From Quillaja saponaria (Eukaryota > Streptophyta > Magnoliopsida > Fabales > Quillajaceae), in the NCBI GenBank assembly GCA_029379385.1, contig CM055618.1:12038134-12102133 (forward strand): a DNA stretch of 64,000 nt, written 5' to 3'. Every line of letters begins with the position of its first letter. The first letter of the stretch is position 1. The translations under genes and the position numbers were made by a program. This document shows positions 57,294 to 64,000 of the stretch, in pieces. The notes below the pieces were generated by a model, which saw only the letters and a list, made by a program, of their open reading frames with translations, was not told where the DNA came from and did no database searches.

Positions 57294-58247
57294 ATGTCCA
57301 TACTTTTAGAATCTGATAAAATTCACAAGAAATCCTTCCACCGTAGGAATGATTCAGCTGAGCTTGATGTGTTTGAAGCAGCAAGGTATTTCTCGGGATG
57401 CAATGAAGCTGTTTGTTATAATGCCTCTACTAACTATACTCAGAAGATCATTAGAGATGAAAGGCATGGATACAGAGGAAGAATTAGCTTAGACATGCCA
57501 ATCAGAAATTTACTTCCACAACATTGTCATGTGGTGGAAAAACAAAAGAAAGAAAAGAAGCATAAGCCACCAAGCTCTCCTGGTGGTAAACTTGCTAGCT
57601 TCTTGAATTCTCTCTTCAATCAATCAGCATCCAGGAAGAAGAAATCAAAAACCTCTACACAATCTATGAAAGATGAAGATGAAAGCCCAGGTGGGAGGAG
57701 GAAAAGGAGGAGCAGCATTAGCCATTTCCGGAGTTCCGGTACCGATACAAAGTCCCTTTATTCTTCTTCTAATTCAGGTTTTAGAACACCTCCTCCTTAT
57801 GCTCAAACTCCTACTAAGAGCTACAAGGAATTTAAAAACTACTCAGATCACAAGCAACCAGCTGTCTCTTTGTCAAAGTACAACAATGGTCATGTAAAAG
57901 CTACTACTACCTTACAAAATGAGTTGTTGGATGATAAAAAGAAGATAGATCACTCTTTGTTGGAAGAGAAACAGAAATTAAGAAATGAGTGGTCAGAGAA
58001 ATATAGAAACTTGGCCAATGAATTATCTGAGAAAGATAACATTTGGGCGGAGAAATATTCCTCAGAGGAAAAGGACTTGAGAAGTTTCAATGATATAGAT
58101 GATGGTGCAGAGAGTGATTCAAGTTCTGATCTTTTTGAATTGCAAAACTATGACTTGGGTTACTCTTCAAGTGGTCTACCTGTCTATGAAACTACCAACA
58201 TGGATAACATCAAGAGTGGAGCACCAATTTCCAATGGCCCTCTGTAA
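57294..58247 (+). CDS. BIG GRAIN 1-like protein, single exon
   Basis: 317 residues with no intron, as usual for this family. Rice BIG GRAIN1 is a plasma-membrane protein that promotes auxin response and transport and grain size; that role is inferred here only from homology. Conserved parts: SAELDVFEAARYFSG at residues 21-35, RGRISLDMPIR near 61-71, the SPGGKLASFLNSLFNQ block at 95-110, and the acidic C-terminal box SDSSSDLFEL followed by SSSGLPVYETT near 272-298. Between them lies low-complexity Lys/Ser-rich sequence (GGRRKRRSSISHFRS) and a Glu/Lys-rich region at about 215-260 that may form a coiled coil. There is no membrane helix. The start at 57294 is the first ATG in frame with the conserved N-terminal box. 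A BG1-like gene close to AP1 also exists in Arabidopsis (At1g69160, from memory). Confidence 0.9.
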   Translation: MSILLESDKIHKKSFHRRNDSAELDVFEAARYFSGCNEAVCYNASTNYTQKIIRDERHGYRGRISLDMPIRNLLPQHCHVVEKQKKEKKHKPPSSPGGKLASFLNSLFNQSASRKKKSKTSTQSMKDEDESPGGRRKRRSSISHFRSSGTDTKSLYSSSNSGFRTPPPYAQTPTKSYKEFKNYSDHKQPAVSLSKYNNGHVKATTTLQNELLDDKKKIDHSLLEEKQKLRNEWSEKYRNLANELSEKDNIWAEKYSSEEKDLRSFNDIDDGAESDSSSDLFELQNYDLGYSSSGLPVYETTNMDNIKSGAPISNGPL

Positions 58248-60820
58248 TACTGTATATTTCACCATAGTTAAGGTCATTCTTGATGTTAGCAGCTGTGAGA
58301 AGAGATTTTTTTTCTAGATTTTGCTTCTGATTTGCTTTTTCCTGTATGTAAAGTTTGGAATGTCTATTTGTCTTTTCTTTTCTTTTCTTTTTTATATATC
58401 TTCTGTTCTCTGGCTCTGAAAATGTGTTACGTCCACCATTAATGGCTTCATCGATCAGAATGCGCAGTGATTGTTGTTTTCCTACTAAATTGATGGAGAT
58501 ACAAGCATCATCTTCATCCCCCATGTGGAGTGTATCTCTTAACTTTTTCCCTTTTGACATTAAACAATTAATCATGGACAACTTTATTAACAAATTTTAT
58601 TTCCCTAGCATGTGTGTACTATGTATGAAAGGCCTTCTTTTATTAGAGGATAAGAAAGAATTGGTAGTAATGTATATGTAATAGATCATGTGTCTTGTGT
58701 GGCAAATCTCTCTGTATGCTGGTATGACTCATATTCGTCTCACTAAAATCTTAGAGCTTTAATTGTGATGGTAATTTATGATATCAGAGCAATTCTTAGT
58801 TTGAACCTTACTTCTGTCATCTGAAAAATAATTTATCATATACGCGATATATGTCCAGGAGTGAGTGATAACCATATTGGAAAACAACAATTTTCTTTCT
58901 TAGCTAACTCAATAATTAGGAAGTTGCATGATTTATAAGTACATGTCTTATCAAAAAAATGAACAAAGAAAGGCAGGTAAAAATTATTTTATATATGGTG
59001 CTGGCATCTAGCTAGACAAAGCCAAACTATCAAAGTAAATTAGGAATATCTAAAGCACAGCTTTTGAGCTAAACCAAATAATTAAGCAAAAGAGAAATCA
59101 TATGTTTGGCGAAAAACACAAAAAGGGAAAAGTTTTGCTTGGAAAAATCTGGCCATTACGTTGGCACGCAAACACCTCACACTATAAGACAGATATTGTA
59201 TTATTTCATTATTTTTTTTGAACTTCCAAAAGAAAAAACTATTTTGAGTTTTTAAGAATTATTTTGTTGTTTATGCTTCTAAAGATGTATATATTTTTTT
59301 TTAATATTCATATAGACGTTTTGATTATGACAAGTGTTGTTATACGACGGTTTATTCTTAATATTGTTAGGCTTTGAACTATAAATTTACACAATTAAAA
59401 GGTTCAAACCGAGGAAATTGAACCTGTTAAAACTGGATTTGATCAAGCTGAGGTGTTCTCCATGTAGATGACTTGCAAATGAGTGGTTCTTTTGAGTCAT
59501 AAAACTCTGATGCTAAAGTCAATATGATCAGAGAACATAAGCTAAAAAGTTGTAAATAGTATAAGTTAAAAGGAACAACTTGTCTTGTTTTGATGTTTGA
59601 GCCCTTTTATATAAGAGTTATGTTTGTTACAATAATAATGACATTCGTTATATAATAATAAATGATAATAATGTCCTTTATAATATTAATATGAATTAAT
59701 TGTAGTAGTTATAGTTTAGATTATTCTGTTATATCTTAATCATGCCACGTGTAATAATTGATATAATCATGTGTTATCAAAACCAAATCAAACCAAACAA
59801 TTGATTTGATTTATCACCTCTTATTTGGTTTGGTTTGATATATGTCTTGAAAACGAAGGTTTTGGTTTGGTTTAAGCTTGACCCTCAAACCAAATCAAGC
59901 CAAGCCTTGAAAACCCCTAACAAAAGCCACATAGTTTAAAGAATGCATTCAATATTAATGAGACTAAGGTCCATTAGGAAGTATAGGATGATGGACTACT
60001 TGCGTAGCCTTTTGAAAGAATGATGCATACAAATAATGCATATATAGCAGCATAGGGCACCAAAGGGGTCCATGTAGCCATGCATGTAATGCAAGTATAG
60101 GAGTGGATGGAGGGACCAAACTTGTTATGATTCAAAGTGAAAAAGTTACTTGTAAAGTGATATGCATGCCCACGCATTGATGTTATGCACTTGGAGCTAG
60201 GGATAGAGATTGGGAGCGAATTCGAAAGAGAAAACAAATAGCCTTGAGTTTTCTTGTGGACAAGCTAATCCTCCTTTGTTTTGTGAAAGTTAATCTACTA
60301 ATTAAAGAGAGGAAAAAGAAGAAGAAGAAAAGCACAAGCACCACACCTATAACTATCAGTACATAATACATACATGAATTAAATGTTTACTCCCCTCATA
60401 TATTTCAATTCAATCTCTATTCAAAATGAATCCATAATCCATAATTTATATATATATATATATACATATCCAAACATTTACACATTTGGGAACGTAAGTT
60501 ATTGTTAATATATTTAAAAATGAGTTAATATTTGATCAACGATGGTCGGTGTAAAATCCATACATGTTTAGTAAACAAAATTATAACATATCAGTCCACT
60601 TGATTAAAATTAAGAGTGGTGGTTCGTGTTAGTGACATGTGCCACTCACTTATTTACAGACAATATAAAAATGTACATACATTGTCAGTGCATCAAATAT
60701 TAATTCGTTAAAAATATCAATCTTAAACTTAGTAGTGAGAATAAATGTCCTAGATTTTTGTCCTTTAAGGTAGATATAAGATATCTATTTATCAAAAATT
60801 CAAATTTCTTCTCTTTTTTT
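58248..60820. other. Intergenic, no gene
   Basis: Begins with the BG1-like 3'UTR. 59760-59925 is made of AACCAAATCAAACC-type degenerate repeats in both orientations, as at the ends of non-autonomous hAT-like elements. Microsatellite (TA)n near 60447-60465. Confidence 0.45.
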
Positions 60821-60822
60821 TT

Positions 60823-61152
60823 TTAATTAAAAAAATTAGAAAGGTAGGTTGTAACACACTTGTCAACAAGGAACATTGCGTCTAATTTAGGGTTGACAAT
60901 TGAATTGAATAGTGTCGAATAATGCATTATTCGAATTTGAATACTGTTATTCGAATTCGATTTCAAATATATACATAAGTTTAATTAAAAAAAATTAGAA
61001 AGGTAGGTTGTAACACTTTTCAACAAGGAACATTGTGTCTAATTCAGGGCTGGCGGTCAAATTAAATAGTGTCGAATAGTGCACTATTTGAATTCAAATG
61101 CTATTACTTAAATTCAAATTCGATTTCGAATACTAATACAAGTATATACTTA
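60823..61152. repeat. Tandem duplication of about 158 bp
   Basis: Copy 1 (about 60823-60980) and copy 2 (about 60981-61152) share TTAGAAAGGTAGGTTGTAAC, CAACAAGGAACATTG.GTCTAATT, AGGG.TG.C and AATAGTGTCGAATA, with moderate divergence. Confidence 0.75.
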
Positions 61153-61444
61153 AGTTTGAATTCAAATTTAATACCAAATAGTCATATTCAAATTAAAATA
61201 GTTCAAATAATACTCGAATAGGTTGAATAGTATTCAAATAATACTCAAATAGTTTATAAACACTAATAATATTTTATAAATAATATTTGATTAGTTCGAC
61301 GAATACAAATACAAGTAATTCGTCGAATATCAAATCATATACTGGTATTTCTAAATTCAAATTTAAATTTGAATATCAATCTTAGTTTGAATTCGATTTG
61401 AATTAGTTTCAAATACGAATAGTTTGTATTCATCTCTAGCCCTA
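61045..61444. mobile_element. hAT-like non-autonomous element
   Basis: The left end CAGGGCTGGCGG (61045-61056) and right end CTCTAGCCCTA (61434-61444) are of the CAGGGCTGGCAA type. The interior is a series of GAATTCAAAT / ATTCGAAT repeats. No matching 8-bp target-site duplication was found, so the boundaries are tentative. Confidence 0.45.
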
Positions 61445-61604
61445 CCGTTTATATTACCACTATCCTTTATCAAAAAAACTCTCACTGCACCTATATCAAG
61501 ATCAAAACTTAGAAGCAAAATTCTTCCAAGAGTGTCTACGACGATACATTTAATTTAATTTTGTTTTTGTTTTTGTTTTTGGTGATAAAAGTGCATAACG
61601 CAAT

Positions 61605-61830
61605 AACATCTATGAGGCCCCGCCCAATATTTTTGGGCTGTATACTAAGTCTATCCACAAGGTCAGAGTCAACCTACCTAGATATGTATATATATGGGCC
61701 CTTTTGGACCTGACAAAGTGATACACACAGAGAATCATAAATGTCCAAAGGCCCAAGACAATATATATAAAGGTTCCTCTTCTGGGGTAATTTGTTGATA
61801 AGGGCCTCTTCATAGCAACCATTTTGACCT
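61605..61830. promoter_or_regulatory. GC-richer promoter-like island with site II motifs
   Basis: Contains ATGGGCCC (61695-61702), AGGCCCAA (61749-61756) and TTTGGGCTG (61632-61640), i.e. TGGGCY-type site II elements, and a TATATATAAAGG at 61761-61772. No ORF of substance lies downstream on either strand, so it is an orphan promoter, a remnant, or chance. Confidence 0.25.
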
Positions 61831-64000
61831 TGAATATGGATAATTTTTTATAAAAAAATTCAAAACAGTTAATATTTAATTTATTATCAGTAAATTTATA
61901 AACTATTTAATAATTAAAATTATAACACAAACTCATTTGGCCAAAATTAATAATTATGATTGGTGTTAATGACATGTGTCAATCTTTTACTTATTAACGG
62001 AATAATAATTAGATATATTGAAAAGTGTATTAAATATTAATTGTAAGAAATTATGTAATTTATTATTATGTTTTACAATTAAAAACTTTGAGGGGCATTT
62101 TCAGTTCTCTAATTAGACACTAACATTTTACAAATATTTTTGTCATAGTCCCTACCCCTCCTTATATTCCATGGTTCATCTCTTCCCATTTTGATTGAGA
62201 TTCTTAGAGGGGGAGAAAAATGAATTAATAAGACAAAAGTTGTTGAGAAGACAATTACAAATTTCCTAACAACTTAAATAATCATATCATGTTGGATTCT
62301 TCAATTTTGAAAACGATTCAATGACATGTTAAAATAAAATTTAATAATAAATTAAAGAATTAAAAAAAAAAAAAATTTCGTACTTCTCTCTTTATTAAGT
62401 AGAGCCGGTAAACGAGCCAAGCTTTAAGACGGCAAATCAACAGCTTTTGCCTTAAAAATTGAAACCAAGACGCATTTCGGGTCTACGTTTTATAAGCAAT
62501 CCTTTAATTTTTTTTATTTGATAAATATACCTTTTACTTATAAATAAATAATTAATATAATTACTTATGTAAATTAAATAGATAACGGTCAAATTAATAT
62601 AAGTTTTTTTAAAAAATAAAATAAAATTGTTCTTCATGTAATTTTCTAAAAATTGAAGCTTTTTAATTTATTTTTTTCACTATTTCAATAATTTTATAAT
62701 TTAACCCATAGATATTTGTTTTGGTAATTTACATACCCAGAAAAATAAATAGCATCTCAATTCTCAAACTATGGTTTACAATCATAATTTTTAAGACCAT
62801 CTAAACAGTATCAAAAAAATAGGTTAGCATTTCAAATAGTATATCAAACCATGATTTGCAACCAAAAGCTAAACCAATCTCGCCTTGACTTATCAATAAA
62901 TTTTTAGCAGGCTTTGAGCTCAACTTGTATGAGATTAAAACTTGTATGCCTAAGCTTAATTAAGTTAAAGTTTGATTTATTAAATGCTAGTGAGTCATAT
63001 AAATTAACTCACATAAAATTTTCATAATAATTTGAATCATATAATTTATATCATATATATATATATATGGTGATTTCGATAGTAACATCTCATTTTAGTT
63101 GAAAAATATAATGGTGGTAACTCATATCACGGGAGAAAACTCTCCGTACAATTCCATTACCACTAATGGATGGCGCCGTGATTTCTTTTGGGCGCAAGCA
63201 TTTCAAGTAATTTAGTATTATAGTTTTTCATGTAAAATCCTAACACACATTTATGTGAGTAGAGATTAACAATGTACATCTATATTATATATAAAAGTGG
63301 TTTAACAGTAGAAATATTTGATTTCCTTTTTTTTTTTTTTTGGTAATTCTTCTTTTTAATATTGAAAGAATTGTAATTATTTTGGAACTATTGATTACTT
63401 TTTTACTCCGTCTCAATATAAATAAATTTATATTGTTTTAGTAATTATATGTCAATAGTAAATAAAATTGAAATTTTTATTTTTTGCTTGTTTTATAGTG
63501 CCTAACAATCTTGATTTTCTTAGTCCTTCTCAAATTTATAAACTAACATTTTAAAAACAAATTACTATGAATTAAAAATAGTAAGAGTATAATTTCATGA
63601 TTATAATATTGTTGTTTTAACTTTTAATTTATAAATAAAAAAAAATTGATATTTTTCAATAATTATATGTCAATAGTAGTTAATATTGATTTTCTAAGCA
63701 AAAAAAAAAAATAAAAATTATTTGTTTAATAAGTTCCTAATAATTATATTACTTTGTAGTTTTTCTCAATTTATGAATAAATTATTATTTTTTAAATATT
63801 GTGAGTATAGTTTCCATGATTATATATTGTTGTTTTATCTTTTAGTGGAAGAAATTTTATTTTCTTAAATACCTTATGAGTTTTTACAATTACATAATTA
63901 CTTTTTAATTGTTAAGTTGCTTCAAATAGTTTTTTTTTTTTTTTTTTTACTTTTTAATATTAATATGTTAGTAATTATTTTATGACTATTGATTTTTAAT
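61831..64000. other. Intergenic, AT-rich
   Basis: No gene. 62820-63010 contains degenerate GAGCTCAACTTGTATGAG-type repeat text. (TA)n near 63051-63068. 63400-63990 holds two diverged copies of a TTTTTCAATAATTATATGTCAATAG-type unit (near 63433 and 63650). Confidence 0.45.

Noticed and set aside
57085..57309. 74-codon frame before the BG1-like gene
   Set aside because: It starts with GTG, has no conserved features and lies in the 5'UTR; at most short upstream ORFs are present.
61610..61822. 70-codon minus-strand frame
   Set aside because: No TATA, homology or conserved layout; chance frame in a GC-richer island.
1..64000. CRISPR array, operon or prokaryotic system
   Set aside because: The window is plant nuclear DNA; no regularly spaced repeats or prokaryotic gene layout are present.

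Overview
The window is nuclear DNA of a flowering plant. It is very AT-rich between genes, has spliced genes with GT-AG introns, and carries plant-type retrotransposons, MITEs and SINEs. The MADS-box genes place it in a core eudicot, because the APETALA1 homologue ends in the euAP1 CFAA box; a rosid is likely. I cannot name the species. The gene set and order (NOP14, universal-stress-like protein, AP1, BIG GRAIN 1-like) agree with what I remember of the Arabidopsis At1g69070-At1g69160 block, so this looks like a conserved ancestral neighbourhood enlarged by mobile elements.

Layout. 1-620: a cluster of perfect GC-rich hairpins and a captured fragment of a CDK-like kinase exon. 2442-3158: an unidentified four-TM protein gene (+). 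4471-7260: foldback/MULE-like elements, one nested in another, and the second copy of a ~170 bp direct repeat. 8565-11050: a decayed Copia retrotransposon. 11779-15771: a truncated, broken copy of the 3' half of NOP14. 16090-18790: a PLS-class PPR pseudogene. 20157-27290: intact 14-exon NOP14 (-). 28400-28760 and 31797-32760: SINE and SINE-like tails. 29208-30411: a universal-stress-like gene (-). 33390-35259: a small RING-H2 gene (+). 36425-39822: AP1 (-). 42225-47965: SEP4/AGL3-type MADS gene (-), with a three-LTR TRIM-like element in intron 2. 48-57 kb: a gene-poor gap. 57294-58247: BIG GRAIN 1-like gene (+). 58.3-64 kb: repeats and AT-rich DNA with no supported gene.

Functional links. AP1 and SEP4 lie head-to-tail and encode MIKC-type factors that in other plants act together in floral meristem and perianth identity. 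NOP14 is a housekeeping ribosome-biogenesis gene and carries a telo-box upstream of its start, as many such genes do. The remaining genes are neighbours rather than a pathway.

I found no convincing new biological system. The points most worth a second look are the hairpin cluster around the captured kinase exon, the inverted repeat that brackets the RING-gene promoter, the tandem TRIM inside SEP4, and the partial NOP14 duplication.
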